From Ancylobacter gelatini (GTDB taxonomy: Bacteria > Pseudomonadota > Alphaproteobacteria > Rhizobiales > Xanthobacteraceae): a stretch of 64,000 bases of DNA. Position numbers and translations under genes: made by a program. Where the stretch lies: NCBI RefSeq assembly GCF_022601675.1, contig NZ_JAKVIL010000004.1, positions 248,001 through 312,000 of the forward strand, read 5' to 3'. The first letter of the stretch is position 1; each line of letters opens with the position of its first letter. The notes below the pieces were generated by a model. That model was given only the letters and a program-made list of their open reading frames with translations, was not told the origin of the DNA and did no database searches. Shown here piece by piece: positions 26,032 through 34,651 of this stretch.

Positions 26032-27798
26032 TCACCGCATTTCTTCGGGAGCACCGACTCCGAGGATCCCGAGACCTGAAGCGATGATCAGCGCAACGGC
26101 ATGAACGAGAGCCAGCCGCGCATAAGTCGACTTTCGATCATCTTCGATAATGAAGCGTAAATGAGGCAGGTCTTTTCCGCGATTCCACTGTCCATGCAGG
26201 GCGCTGGCAAGATCGTAGAGGTAGAAGGCCAGCCGATGCGGCTCGCGTGCCGCTGCGGCCTGCTCGATGATTCGCGGATAATTCGCAATGAGCCGCGCCA
26301 GACCGATCTCGCCTTCATCGGTCAGCAGGGAAAGATCGGCGGTGGCGAAGGCGGATGCTTCGCTGGGCAGGTCGGCATAGGCGAGCTTCGCATTGCGCAG
26401 GATCGAGGCCGCCCGCGCATGGGCGTACTGGACATAGAACACCGGATTGTCGCGGGTCTGCTCGATCACCTTGGCGAGGTCGAAGTCGAGCACCGCGTCG
26501 TTCTTGCGGTTCAGCATCATGAAGCGCACCGCATCGCGGCCGACTTCATCCACCACATCACGTAACGTCACGAAGTCACCGGCGCGCTTCGACATCTTCA
26601 CCGGCTCGCCATTGCGCAGCAGGCGCACCAGCTGGCACAGCTCGACATCGAGGCTGCCCGCGCCGTCGGTCGCGGCCTTCACCGCCGCCTGCATGCGCTT
26701 GACATAGCCGCCATGGTCGGCGCCCCAGACGTCGATCATGCGCGTGAAGCCGCGGTCGAACTTGTCCTTGTGATAGGCGATGTCGGCGGCGAAATAGGTA
26801 TAGGCGCCGTCCGACTTCATCAGCGGGCGGTCGACGTCATCGCCGAACTGGGTGGCACGAAACAGGGTCTGCTCGCGGTCTTCCCAATCCTCCATCGGCT
26901 GGCCCTTGGGCGGCTGGAGGCGGCCCTCATAGACCAAATCGCGGGCGCGCAGCGTCGCCAGCATGCCGTCGATGATGCTGGGCTGGCCATCCTTGCGGGC
27001 GTGCAGCGTGCGCTCGGAGAAGAACACGTCGTGATGGATGTCGAGCGTGGCGAGATCCTGCCGGATCATCGCCATCATCGCATCGATGGCGACGTCCTTG
27101 ACCAGCGGCAGCCATTCCGCCTCGTCCCTGTCGAGGAGGGTGCGGCCGTATTTGGTGACGAGCGCCTTGCCGACGGGGACGAGATAATCGCCGGGATACA
27201 GGCCCTCGGGAATCGTGATCGCCTCGCCCAGCGCCTCGCGGTAGCGCAGGAAGGCGGAGCGGGCGAGCACGTCGACCTGCGCGCCGGCGTCATTGATGTA
27301 ATATTCGCGTGTGACGTCAAAGCCGCCAAAGGCCAGCAGATTGGCCAGCGCATCGCCGAACACCGCGCCCCGGCAATGGCCGACATGCATCGGGCCGGTG
27401 GGGTTCGCCGAGACATATTCGACGTTCATCTTCACACCGGCGCCGAGATCGGAACGGCCGAAATCGCGCCCGCCCTCCAGCGCCGCCGCGAGCACGCGAG
27501 GCCACCAGGCCGGCGCAAGCGCGATATTGATGAAGCCCGGCCCGGCGATGTCCACGCGCGCGACATCGGGGAGCGCCGCGAGCTTGGCCGCCAGCTTCTC
27601 CGCAAGGTCGCGCGGCTTCATCCCGGCGTCCTTGGAGAGCACCATGGCGGCGTTGGTGGCGAGATCACCGTGGCTGGCATCGCGCGGGGGCTCGACCACG
27701 ACGCGCGCGGCGTCGAGGCCGGCGGGCAGCGCGCCCTCGCGTGCGAGGTCATCCAGCGCGGCGCGGACGTGATCGACGAAAAGGGCGAACAGGTTCAT
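26032..27798 (-). CDS. argS: Arginyl-tRNA synthetase
   Basis: Class I aminoacyl-tRNA synthetase of 588 aa charging tRNA-Arg. The N-terminal Add-1 domain ([16 protein letters not shown]) recognises the tRNA D-loop. [20 protein letters not shown] holds the HIGH signature as H-V-G-H (near residue 132) and KMSKRAGDF the KMSKS loop (near 415), followed by the DALR anticodon-binding domain with [15 protein letters not shown]. The open frame extends to 27876 but the family starts at ATG 27798. It lies upstream of the SPOR gene (92-nt gap). Confidence 0.97.
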   Translation of the reverse strand: MNLFALFVDHVRAALDDLAREGALPAGLDAARVVVEPPRDASHGDLATNAAMVLSKDAGMKPRDLAEKLAAKLAALPDVARVDIAGPGFINIALAPAWWPRVLAAALEGGRDFGRSDLGAGVKMNVEYVSANPTGPMHVGHCRGAVFGDALANLLAFGGFDVTREYYINDAGAQVDVLARSAFLRYREALGEAITIPEGLYPGDYLVPVGKALVTKYGRTLLDRDEAEWLPLVKDVAIDAMMAMIRQDLATLDIHHDVFFSERTLHARKDGQPSIIDGMLATLRARDLVYEGRLQPPKGQPMEDWEDREQTLFRATQFGDDVDRPLMKSDGAYTYFAADIAYHKDKFDRGFTRMIDVWGADHGGYVKRMQAAVKAATDGAGSLDVELCQLVRLLRNGEPVKMSKRAGDFVTLRDVVDEVGRDAVRFMMLNRKNDAVLDFDLAKVIEQTRDNPVFYVQYAHARAASILRNAKLAYADLPSEASAFATADLSLLTDEGEIGLARLIANYPRIIEQAAAAREPHRLAFYLYDLASALHGQWNRGKDLPHLRFIIEDDRKSTYARLALVHAVALIIASGLGILGVGAPEEMR

Positions 27799-27923
27799 CT
27801 GAAACGGCTCCCGGCACGGCTGGCCCACAGGTTCCGAAGGGCCGCTGCCGCTACCGCAGTTCGCCGCGCAAGTCAAAGAAGGGGCCGTTTATAGGGTATC
27901 CTTCGAGGCTCGCTTGCGCCTTC

Positions 27924-29111
27924 TCAGGGCGTGACCGCCGCCGCGCGGACCGGATCGCCCCCGAACAGCCGCTCATATTCGGCCCGCGCATAGCGATCGG
28001 TCTGGCCGGCGAGAAAATCGGCGATGCGCCGGGCCCGGCGCGCCGGCAGCAACGCGTCTATACCCGCGCGCCATTCCGTCGGCAGCGCCTGCGTATCGGC
28101 CATGTAGCGGGCGAACAGCGCGCGCACCACGTCGCCGGCGACATCCATCTCCGCCATCACCCGCGGATGGCGGTACATGCGCGGGAACAGGAACGCCTTT
28201 ACCGCGCGCTCCGCCTCCGCCATGGCGGGCGAGAAGCCCACCAGCGGCCGGCCGAGCCGGCGCACGTCGTCCGCATGGCCCGGCCGCGCGTCCGCCACGC
28301 GACGGGCAGTCTCGGCCACCACATCCTCGATCAGCACCGTGATCACCCGGCGGCCGATTTCGTGGATCATGCGGGCGAGGTCGAGGCCCGGCCAGTGCGC
28401 GCGGATATCGCCGATTACCGGGCCGATGAGCGGCAGGCCGGCCAGTTCGTCCACCCCGAACAGGCCCGCGCGCAGGCCGTCATCGAGATCGTGCACGTCA
28501 TAGGCGATGTCGTCGGCGAGGGCCGCCACCTGCGCCTCCGCGCCGGGCCAGCTCCACAGCCAGAGGTCCTGGCGCTCGGCATGAACCGCGAGCGCATGCG
28601 GCAGTGGGCCGACCAGGGGGCCGTTATGCTTGACGATGCCCTCATGCGCCTCCCAGCTCAGATTGAGCCCATCAAAAGCCGGGTAGCGGTTCTCCAGCTT
28701 GGTGACCACGCGCAGCGACTGGGCGTTGTGATCAAAGCCGCCATACTCGGCCATGCAGGCGTCCAGCACGCGCTCGCCGGCATGGGCGAAGGGCGGGTGG
28801 CCGAGATCATGCGCCAGCGCCAGCGTCTCGGCGAGATCCTCGTCCACGCCGAGCGCGCGGGCCAGCGAACGGGCGACCTGCACCACTTCCAGCGTATGGG
28901 TGAGGCGGGTGCGGTAATGGTCGCCCTCGTGATAGGAGAACACCTGCGTCTTGTAGGCGAGGCGCCGGAAGGCGCTGGAATGGATGAGCCGATCGGCATC
29001 GCGGCGGAAAGCGCTGCGCGCGCCGCTGTCCGGCTCCGGGAACAGCCGCCCTCGACTCTCCTCCGCCTTCGACGCCCATGGCGCGCGCGGAATGGCTCCT
29101 GCCACCGCCAT
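27924..29111 (-). CDS. dgt: Deoxyguanosinetriphosphate triphosphohydrolase-like protein
   Basis: HD-domain phosphohydrolase that cleaves dNTPs to nucleosides and triphosphate, controlling dNTP pools. HSSAFRRLAYKTQVF near residue 43, the first metal histidine in RTRLTHTLEV near 71 and the HD pair in LALAHDLGHPPFAHAGE near 98 are intact; ALADDIAYDVHD near 193 carries the last Asp ligand. Length 395 aa fits the type 2 dGTPase family. ATG 29111 is preceded by GAGGG. It is divergent from erpA and 125 nt upstream of argS. Confidence 0.94.
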   Translation of the reverse strand: MAVAGAIPRAPWASKAEESRGRLFPEPDSGARSAFRRDADRLIHSSAFRRLAYKTQVFSYHEGDHYRTRLTHTLEVVQVARSLARALGVDEDLAETLALAHDLGHPPFAHAGERVLDACMAEYGGFDHNAQSLRVVTKLENRYPAFDGLNLSWEAHEGIVKHNGPLVGPLPHALAVHAERQDLWLWSWPGAEAQVAALADDIAYDVHDLDDGLRAGLFGVDELAGLPLIGPVIGDIRAHWPGLDLARMIHEIGRRVITVLIEDVVAETARRVADARPGHADDVRRLGRPLVGFSPAMAEAERAVKAFLFPRMYRHPRVMAEMDVAGDVVRALFARYMADTQALPTEWRAGIDALLPARRARRIADFLAGQTDRYARAEYERLFGGDPVRAAAVTP

Positions 29112-29160
29112 CAGGCCCTCGCCGCCGTCATGAGCGGGTCTCCCATGCGCTCCGCCCCCT

Positions 29161-29189
29161 TTGACTCGGGGCGGGCAGCACTTAACTAT
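29161..29189 (+). promoter_or_regulatory. Candidate promoter of erpA
   Basis: TTGACT (29161-29166), a 17-nt spacer and AACTAT (29184-29189) sit in the dgt/erpA divergent gap, giving a leader of about 45 nt. Five of six bases match the -35; the -10 is moderate. Confidence 0.45.
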
Positions 29190-29205
29190 TGCAGCAGGTC
29201 ACATT

Positions 29206-29247
29206 CAACCTGAAGACAGCGCCATGCACCCTGAAGACAGCGCCATG
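29206..29247 (+). repeat. 21-bp tandem duplication across the erpA start
   Basis: Copies at 29206-29226 and 29227-29247 differ at one base and share CCTGAAGACAGCGCCATG. Each copy ends in an ATG in the erpA frame (29224 and 29245), so the start region exists twice and the upstream ATG would add seven residues. Confidence 0.9.
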
Positions 29248-29598
29248 AGCTCAAGCCCTTCGATTGCCCCGGTCGAAAGCGTCGGCGTCACGCCGAGCGC
29301 GGTGCGGCGTATCGCGGAAATCCTGAGCCAGGAGCCGCCGGAGAGCCTGCTGCGCGTCAGCGTGGAAGGCGGCGGCTGCTCGGGCTTTCAGTACAGGTTC
29401 GACATCACCCGCCAGCGCGAGGCGGACGACACCATCATCGCCGAGGGCGGCGCCACCGTGGCGATCGATCCGGTGTCGCTGGAATACATGTCGGGCTCGT
29501 ACATCGATTTCGTCGACGACCTGATCGGCGCCTCCTTCAAGATCACGAATCCGCACGCCACCGCCTCGTGCGGCTGCGGCACCAGCTTCGCGCTCTGA
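29245..29598 (+). CDS. erpA: Iron-sulfur cluster insertion protein ErpA (HesB/IscA family)
   Basis: A-type carrier that hands Fe-S clusters to target enzymes. The three cluster-binding cysteines are present: Cys45 in EGGGCSGF and Cys109/Cys111 in SCGCGTSF. The fold motif LEYMSGSYIDFVDDLIGASFKITNP separates them. From ATG 29245 the product has 117 aa, the usual size; ATG 29224 and 29161 are in frame, and the 21-bp duplication makes 29224 a real alternative. The stop overlaps the mtnN start (TGATG). Confidence 0.94.
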   Translation: MSSSPSIAPVESVGVTPSAVRRIAEILSQEPPESLLRVSVEGGGCSGFQYRFDITRQREADDTIIAEGGATVAIDPVSLEYMSGSYIDFVDDLIGASFKITNPHATASCGCGTSFAL

Positions 29599-30347
29599 TG
29601 GGGCCTCTCGGCATCCTCTGCGCGCTGCAGCAGGAACTCGCATATCTGGCGGACAATCTCGACCATGACGGCACGACGACGGTGGCCGGGATGGATTTTC
29701 ACACCGGCCGGCTGGACGGGCACAGCGTCGTGCTGGCGCAGGCCGGCATGGGCAAGGTGAACGCCGCCATCGCCTCGACGCTGCTGATCGAGCGGTTCAA
29801 GGCCCGCACGCTGATGTTCTCCGGCATTGCCGGCGGGCTCGACCCGGCCCTGAGCATCGGCGACGTGGTGATCGCGGACCATGTGCTCCAGCACGATGCC
29901 GGCTTCACCGATCCGGACGGCTTCAAGGTGTATCAGGCCGGCCATCTGCCCTTCTTCCGGCCCTATGAGGGGCTCGGCCATGCCGCCGATCCCGATCTTC
30001 TGCGACGCGTCGAGGCCGCGCTCGCCGATCTCGCGCTGGCACCGCTCTCCGCCAGCCCCGGCGACCACCCTCCCCGCCTCCATGTCGGGCGCGTTCTCAC
30101 CGGCGACCAGTTCGTGAACAGCGAGGCGCTGCGCGTGCGCCTGTTCGAGGAACTGGGCGGAGCGGCGGTGGAGATGGAAGGCGCGGCGATGGCGCAGAGC
30201 TGCGAAGCCTTCGGCGTGCCATGGCTGGTGATCCGCGCGCTGTCGGACCTTGCCGGCGCGCAGTCGCATTTCGATTTCGCCACCTTCGTCGACGAGGTGG
30301 CGCTGTCGTCGGCGCTGATCGTGCGCCGGCTGCTGCCCGTTCTGTGA
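29598..30347 (+). CDS. mtnN: 5'-methylthioadenosine/S-adenosylhomocysteine nucleosidase
   Basis: Cleaves adenine from methylthioadenosine and S-adenosylhomocysteine, by-products of polyamine synthesis and methylation. LGILCALQQELAYL carries the catalytic Glu (residue 13), FSGIAGGLDPALSIGDVVIAD is the family core, AVEMEGAAMAQ binds the ribose, and IRALSDLAG holds the catalytic Asp. The insertion around residues 110-165 is slightly longer than in E. coli; total 249 aa. Its ATG overlaps the erpA stop by one base, so they are coupled. A terminator overlaps its stop. Confidence 0.92.
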   Translation: MGPLGILCALQQELAYLADNLDHDGTTTVAGMDFHTGRLDGHSVVLAQAGMGKVNAAIASTLLIERFKARTLMFSGIAGGLDPALSIGDVVIADHVLQHDAGFTDPDGFKVYQAGHLPFFRPYEGLGHAADPDLLRRVEAALADLALAPLSASPGDHPPRLHVGRVLTGDQFVNSEALRVRLFEELGGAAVEMEGAAMAQSCEAFGVPWLVIRALSDLAGAQSHFDFATFVDEVALSSALIVRRLLPVL

Positions 30348-30360
30348 ACGGGTTCCTTTA
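30336..30360 (+). terminator. Terminator of erpA-mtnN
   Basis: Perfect 7-bp stem CCCGTTC / GAACGGG with a TGT loop, overlapping the mtnN stop codon and followed by the T-rich TTCCTTTA. Confidence 0.75.
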
Positions 30361-30457
30361 TCCCGCCCTTATGCCCTCGCCCCGACTTCCCAATCGAAAG
30401 CTGACCCGCCGGGCGCCACATTGACGTCGCGGCCGATGTCGGCCGATGGAGGCGACC

Positions 30458-30586
30458 ATGATCATGTCCACCCTGCTTTCCGTCCTGATGCGGGCGGCCC
30501 ACCGCTTTGACCGGCGGTTGACCGACGGCGCGTGCCAGCACGGCCGCTATTGCGTGGGCGACGAGAAGATCCGCCACCGCGCCTGA
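30458..30586 (+). CDS. Small protein, 42 aa, unknown function
   Basis: Not recognised. GGAGG lies seven bases before ATG 30458, and nearly every third codon position is G or C, as in real genes nearby. The protein starts with a short hydrophobic stretch (MIMSTLLSVLMRAAH) and continues with a basic tail holding two cysteines (C26 and C32, spaced six apart). It could be a small membrane-associated or metal-binding peptide; that is speculation. It stands between mtnN and xth on the same strand. Confidence 0.5.
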   Translation: MIMSTLLSVLMRAAHRFDRRLTDGACQHGRYCVGDEKIRHRA

Positions 30587-30683
30587 GCCGGCGACATTTG
30601 CGCCGCCCGCCGCGAGGCCGCATTCTGCGCGCCGACTCGACACTGGCCCACGACCGAGGGGCCCGACACGCGGACCTACGCCC

Positions 30684-31472
30684 ATGCGCATCGCCACCTG
30701 GAACGTCAACTCGATCCGGCTGCGGATCGACAACACGCTGGCCTGGCTGAAGGAAACCTCGCCGGATGTGGTGTGCCTTCAGGAGATCAAGTGTCAGGAC
30801 GAGCAATTCCCGCGCGAGGCGTTTGAATCTGCCGGCTACAACGTCGCCGTCCATGGCCAGAAGGGCTTCAACGGCGTCGCCATCCTCTCTCGCCTGCCCT
30901 TCGACGAGGTGACCGCCGGCCTGCCGGGCGACGAGGCCGACGTCCAGTCGCGCTTCATCGAGGTGGTGGTGTCGACCGGAACCGGCGTCGTGCGGGTATG
31001 CGGCATCTATCTGCCGAACGGCAACCCGCCCGACACCGAGAAGTACCCCTACAAGCTGAACTGGATGGCGCGGCTGAAAGCCCATGTCGCCCAGCGCCTC
31101 ACCTATGAGGAGCCGTTGATCGTTGCCGGCGACTACAACGTCATCCCCGCGCCCGAGGATGTGCACGATCCCCGCGCGTGGGAGGGTGATGCGCTCTATC
31201 TTCCGCGCACCCGCCTCGCCTTCCGCGAACTGGTCAATCTCGGCCTCACCGATGCGGTGCGGGCCTCCAGCGACGCGGCGGGGCTCTATACGTTCTGGGA
31301 TTATCAGGCCGGCGCCTGGCCACGGAACAACGGCATCCGCATCGACCATCTGCTGCTGTCGCCGCAAGCTGCCGATCGGCTGAAGGGCGTCGGCATCGAC
31401 AAGCATGTGCGCGGCTGGGAAAAGCCGTCCGATCACGTTCCGGTGTGGGCGGATATCGATCTGGCGGCCTGA
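30684..31472 (+). CDS. xth: Exodeoxyribonuclease III
   Basis: AP endonuclease/3'-5' exonuclease of base excision repair, EEP fold. MRIATWNVNSIRLRIDN at the start, VCLQEIKCQDEQFP with the metal Glu (about residue 36), VAGDYNVIPAPEDVHDP (catalytic Asp and Asn, about 148), and the C-terminal RIDHLLLSP and KPSDHVPVWADID (catalytic Asp-His) are all there. Length 262 aa is standard. It is convergent with exoR. Confidence 0.96.
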   Translation: MRIATWNVNSIRLRIDNTLAWLKETSPDVVCLQEIKCQDEQFPREAFESAGYNVAVHGQKGFNGVAILSRLPFDEVTAGLPGDEADVQSRFIEVVVSTGTGVVRVCGIYLPNGNPPDTEKYPYKLNWMARLKAHVAQRLTYEEPLIVAGDYNVIPAPEDVHDPRAWEGDALYLPRTRLAFRELVNLGLTDAVRASSDAAGLYTFWDYQAGAWPRNNGIRIDHLLLSPQAADRLKGVGIDKHVRGWEKPSDHVPVWADIDLAA

Positions 31473-31487
31473 CATCCCGTCAGGCCG
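31465..31487. terminator. Bidirectional terminator between xth and exoR
   Basis: Perfect 9-bp stem CGGCCTGAC / GTCAGGCCG with an ATCCC loop, overlapping the xth stop codon, between convergent genes. Confidence 0.7.
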
Positions 31488-31500
31488 GCGAGGCGGCGCC

Positions 31501-32373
31501 TCAGCGCGTCGCCTTCATGTACTGTTCGAGATAGACAAGGGCCATGGCGCGCTCATCGGAATTGGCCGAGCTGAACGCCTCCTCATAGAGATCGACGACC
31601 CATTTGTCGTCCGGGCCGGCGGCGGCGTCGCGGGCGAGCGTCAGCCACATCAGGCCGCGCGCGGCCTGACGCGAGATGCCGTCATCGCCCTTGAACAGCA
31701 TCCCACCAAGCGCGGCCTGCGCCTGATACTGCCCCTTATGCGCGGCAAGGCCGAGCCAGCGGGCGGCGAGGCGGGTGTCGCGATTAACGCCCGTGCCCTC
31801 GATATAGAGCCGCGCGAGATGGTACTGCGCGTCCGGGTCGCCGAAATAGGAGGCGGCATAGGCGAACATGTCGCGCGCGCGGTTGGGATCGCGGCGGACA
31901 TTGCTGTTGGGAATGCCGATCAGGTAATAGGCACCGAGCGAGACGAAGGCATTGGCCACGAAGCGCGCCTGCGGGGCCGACGGGTTGTCGTCGGCATGCA
32001 TGTTGGCGATCTGGGTGAAGTAGTCGAACGCCTTGATGTCGTTGCGCTCGACACCCTCGCCCTCGACATACATGCGCCCAAGCTTCCACTGCGCGCCGAC
32101 ATGGCCCTGGTCGGCCGCGTAGCGCAGAGCGTCAATGCCCTTCTCGGTCTCGCCGGACCGCAGCGCCCGCGTGCCGAACCGAACCGATTCGTCGATGCCG
32201 CGGGGCATGGCGCCCGACAGTGCCGCACCCGGAATCACCGCGCTCGGCACCACCGGGCCCGGCAAAGCCGGGACGGCGGGACCGTCGGGGGACCCATCGA
32301 ACGCCGGCGCTACGGCCGGCGTCACGACAAGCGCCAGAACGGCGAGAAGAAGTGAACGGTCAAATATCCGCAT
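31501..32373 (-). CDS. exoR: ExoR-like periplasmic Sel1-repeat protein
   Basis: Resembles ExoR of rhizobia, a periplasmic Sel1-repeat protein that restrains the ExoS/ChvI (BvrS/BvrR-type) two-component system and so controls exopolysaccharide, motility and host interaction. Seen: an N-terminal signal peptide (residues 1-24, cleavage near APA-F), a Pro-rich linker, then Sel1/TPR-like repeats (ALRYAADQGHVGAQWKLGRM; AAHKGQYQAQAALGGML) and the ExoR-like VSLGAYYLIGIPNSNVRRDPN block. Length 290 aa against about 268 in Sinorhizobium. The start lies inside the 3' end of ilvD (14-bp overlap), so it is translated from the ilvD transcript. Its regulatory partners are not in the window. Confidence 0.85.
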   Translation of the reverse strand: MRIFDRSLLLAVLALVVTPAVAPAFDGSPDGPAVPALPGPVVPSAVIPGAALSGAMPRGIDESVRFGTRALRSGETEKGIDALRYAADQGHVGAQWKLGRMYVEGEGVERNDIKAFDYFTQIANMHADDNPSAPQARFVANAFVSLGAYYLIGIPNSNVRRDPNRARDMFAYAASYFGDPDAQYHLARLYIEGTGVNRDTRLAARWLGLAAHKGQYQAQAALGGMLFKGDDGISRQAARGLMWLTLARDAAAGPDDKWVVDLYEEAFSSANSDERAMALVYLEQYMKATR

Positions 32374-34087
32374 AGCACGATGTCTCGGCCGCGCCGCCGG
32401 GATGGGTCACCGCACCGTCACGAGCGGGTCCCACGGCATGCGCGAACTTCCAGATAGCCCCCGAGCCAACCGGAGACGGACGCGGAGCCCACTCCGCCCG
32501 GCGGGCAGCGAGTTCCTCGTCCGAAAGCGCCACGTCGAGGGTGCCCTCGACTGCGTCAATAGTGATGATGTCGCCATCGCGCAGCAGGCCGATCGGCCCG
32601 CCGACCGCCGCTTCCGGCCCGACATGGCCGATGCAGAAGCCGCGCGTGGCGCCGGAGAACCGGCCGTCGGTGATCAGCGCCACCTTGTCGCCCATGCCCT
32701 GGCCGTAGAGCGCCGCCGTGGTCGACAGCATCTCGCGCATGCCGGGGCCGCCCTTCGGGCCTTCATAACGGATGACCAGAACCTCGCCCTCTTCATAGGC
32801 GCGGTTGGTGACAGCCTCGAAGCAGGCTTCCTCGCCGTCGAAGCAGCGCGCCGGGCCGGAGAACTTCTGGTTCTTCAGGCCGGCCACCTTCACGATGGCG
32901 CCTTCGGTGGCGAGATTGCCCTTGAGGCCGACCACGCCGCCGGTGACGGTGATGGGGTCATTGGCCGGGCGAACCACGTCCTGGTGCGGGTTCCACTTCA
33001 CCGAGGCAAGGTTCTCGGCGATGGTCCGGCCGGTCACCGTCATGCAGTCGCCGTGCAGGTAGCCGTGCTCCAGCAGGGTCTTCATCAGCAGCGGAATGCC
33101 GCCGGCCTCGAACATGTCCTTGGCGACATAGCGGCCGCCCGGCTTGAGGTCGGCGATGTAGGGCGTGCGCTTGAAGATCTCGCAGACGTCGAACAGGTCG
33201 AACTTGATGCCCGCCTCATGGGCGATGGCCGGCAGGTGCAGGCCGGCATTGGTCGAGCCGCCGGAGGCCGCGACCACCGTCGCCGCGTTTTCCAGCGCCT
33301 TGCGGGTCACGATATCGCGGGGGCGGATGTTGCGGGCGATGAGGTCCATCACCTGCTCGCCGGCCGCCATGCAGAACTTGTCGCGGATTTCGTAGGGTGC
33401 GGGCGCACCGGCCGAATAGGGCAGCGCAAGGCCGATCGCCTCGGAGACCGTCGCCATGGTGTTGGCGGTGAACTGCGCGCCGCAGGCACCGGCGGAGGGG
33501 CAGGCCACCTGCTCCAGTTCGTCGAGGTCGGCATCGTTCATGGCGCCGACCGAGTGCTTGCCGACCGCCTCGAACAGGTCCTGCACCGTGACCGGCTGGC
33601 CGCGGAACGAGCCCGGAAGGATTGAGCCGCCATAGATGAAGATCGACGGCACGTTGAGGCGCACCATGGCCATCATCATGCCGGGCAGCGACTTGTCGCA
33701 GCCGGCGAGGCCGACCAGCGCGTCATAGGCATGGCCGCGAATGGTGAGCTCGACGGAGTCGGCGATCACCTCGCGCGAGGCCAGCGAGGCCTTCATGCCT
33801 TCGTGGCCCATGGCGATGCCGTCGGTGACGGTGATGGTGCAGAATTCGCGCGGCGTGCCGGCGGCCGCGGACACGCCCTTCTTCACCGCCTGCGCCTGGC
33901 GCATCAGCGAAATGTTGCAGGGCGCGGCCTCGTTCCAGCAGGAGGCAACACCCACCAGCGGCTGGTGAATCTGCTCCCGGGTCAGGCCCATGGCATAAAG
34001 ATAGGAACGATGCGGAGCGCGGGACGGCCCTTCCGTGACGTGACGGCTGGGCAGGTTGCGCTTGTCGATGATGGTCTTGGCGTCCAT
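32360..34087 (-). CDS. ilvD: Dihydroxy-acid dehydratase
   Basis: Fe-S enzyme of the IlvD/Edd family that makes 2-ketoacids for valine, isoleucine and pantothenate. GVASCWNEAAPCN near residue 47, LAGCDKSLPGMMMA near 127 and CPSAGACGAQFTANTM near 194 supply the cluster cysteines; TDGRFSGATRGFCIGHVGPEA near 483 carries the active-site Ser region. Length 575 aa is close to that of type II rhizobial enzymes. No attenuator-like leader peptide was spotted upstream. It is followed by exoR with a 14-bp overlap. Confidence 0.96.
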   Translation of the reverse strand: MDAKTIIDKRNLPSRHVTEGPSRAPHRSYLYAMGLTREQIHQPLVGVASCWNEAAPCNISLMRQAQAVKKGVSAAAGTPREFCTITVTDGIAMGHEGMKASLASREVIADSVELTIRGHAYDALVGLAGCDKSLPGMMMAMVRLNVPSIFIYGGSILPGSFRGQPVTVQDLFEAVGKHSVGAMNDADLDELEQVACPSAGACGAQFTANTMATVSEAIGLALPYSAGAPAPYEIRDKFCMAAGEQVMDLIARNIRPRDIVTRKALENAATVVAASGGSTNAGLHLPAIAHEAGIKFDLFDVCEIFKRTPYIADLKPGGRYVAKDMFEAGGIPLLMKTLLEHGYLHGDCMTVTGRTIAENLASVKWNPHQDVVRPANDPITVTGGVVGLKGNLATEGAIVKVAGLKNQKFSGPARCFDGEEACFEAVTNRAYEEGEVLVIRYEGPKGGPGMREMLSTTAALYGQGMGDKVALITDGRFSGATRGFCIGHVGPEAAVGGPIGLLRDGDIITIDAVEGTLDVALSDEELAARRAEWAPRPSPVGSGAIWKFAHAVGPARDGAVTHPGGAAETSCYADI

Positions 34088-34452
34088 TTTTATGCACTTT
34101 CCCGGCGGAAGCGGAATTCACGGGCCCTGCACCCGAGACACTACTCTCCACTACCTGTCTGTCGGATTTCGTGCCGGTTTGTGGCGGCTTCTGGGCGCCA
34201 GGGGGTCTGGTTCCGCTTATGGTTGCGAATGAGCGACACTGTTGCACATCCGTCACGTCGAAAGGTAGTGCAGGAGAGCGACGCCCGGACACCGAGTGGC
34301 ACCATGGCTAAGTTTTTCTTGCCGCCGCAAGCAAGGGCATCGGCCTGGACGAGCCGACCCTTCCGCTCGGGGCCGCGACCGTCATCAGCGTGTCACGCAG
34401 CTGTGCGGGAAAGCCTGTTCACGAACAATCACCTGCACGGGGACCTGAAGAC
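34088..34452. other. Intergenic region between ilvD and the 60-aa gene
   Basis: 365 bp without a convincing gene. A 59-codon ORF from ATG 34304 has poor codon positions and overlaps the better 60-aa gene in another frame, so I left it out. Divergent promoters are expected here, but no -35/-10 pair stands out. TTGCAC-N17-GTAGTG at about 34233-34261 is the nearest rightward candidate. Confidence 0.5.
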
Positions 34453-34635
34453 ATGTCGAGCGGCAACATCGTTGAGCGGCTGAGGGCGATGGCGGCGGAT
34501 ATCGAACGCTTTCCGCGCGACAAGATCGAGGACGAACTCTCCGAGGCCGCCGATGTGATCGAGCGCCTGCGCGCCGAGCTCGATAAATTTCTGCCGCCGG
34601 TTGAGGCGCCGACGGGCGCCGCCGACGGCGAGTAA
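34453..34635 (+). CDS. Small coiled-coil protein, 60 aa, unknown function
   Basis: The protein is mostly one amphipathic helix: NIVERLRAMAADIERFPRDK and ELSEAADVIERLRAELDKFL show heptad-like Leu/Ile/Ala spacing, so it probably forms a coiled coil or homo-oligomer. The rest is a Pro/Gly-rich acidic tail. Third codon positions are GC-rich as in real genes. The upstream Shine-Dalgarno is weak (GGGGACCTGAAG). Similar short ERL-rich proteins are common in phage and rhizobial genomes with no known role. It is convergent with mgtC. Confidence 0.6.
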   Translation: MSSGNIVERLRAMAADIERFPRDKIEDELSEAADVIERLRAELDKFLPPVEAPTGAADGE

Positions 34636-34649
34636 GGGCCGCCGTCGGC
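34621..34649. terminator. Inverted repeat at the end of the 60-aa gene
   Basis: Perfect 9-bp stem GCCGACGGC / GCCGTCGGC with an 11-nt loop that holds the stop codon; it sits 3 bp before the mgtC stop on the other strand and could stop both transcripts. Confidence 0.55.
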
Positions 34650-34651
34650 GC

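Noticed and set aside
34304-34483. 59-codon ORF starting MAKFFLPPQA
   Set aside because: No Shine-Dalgarno, poor third positions, and overlap with the better 60-aa gene in another frame.
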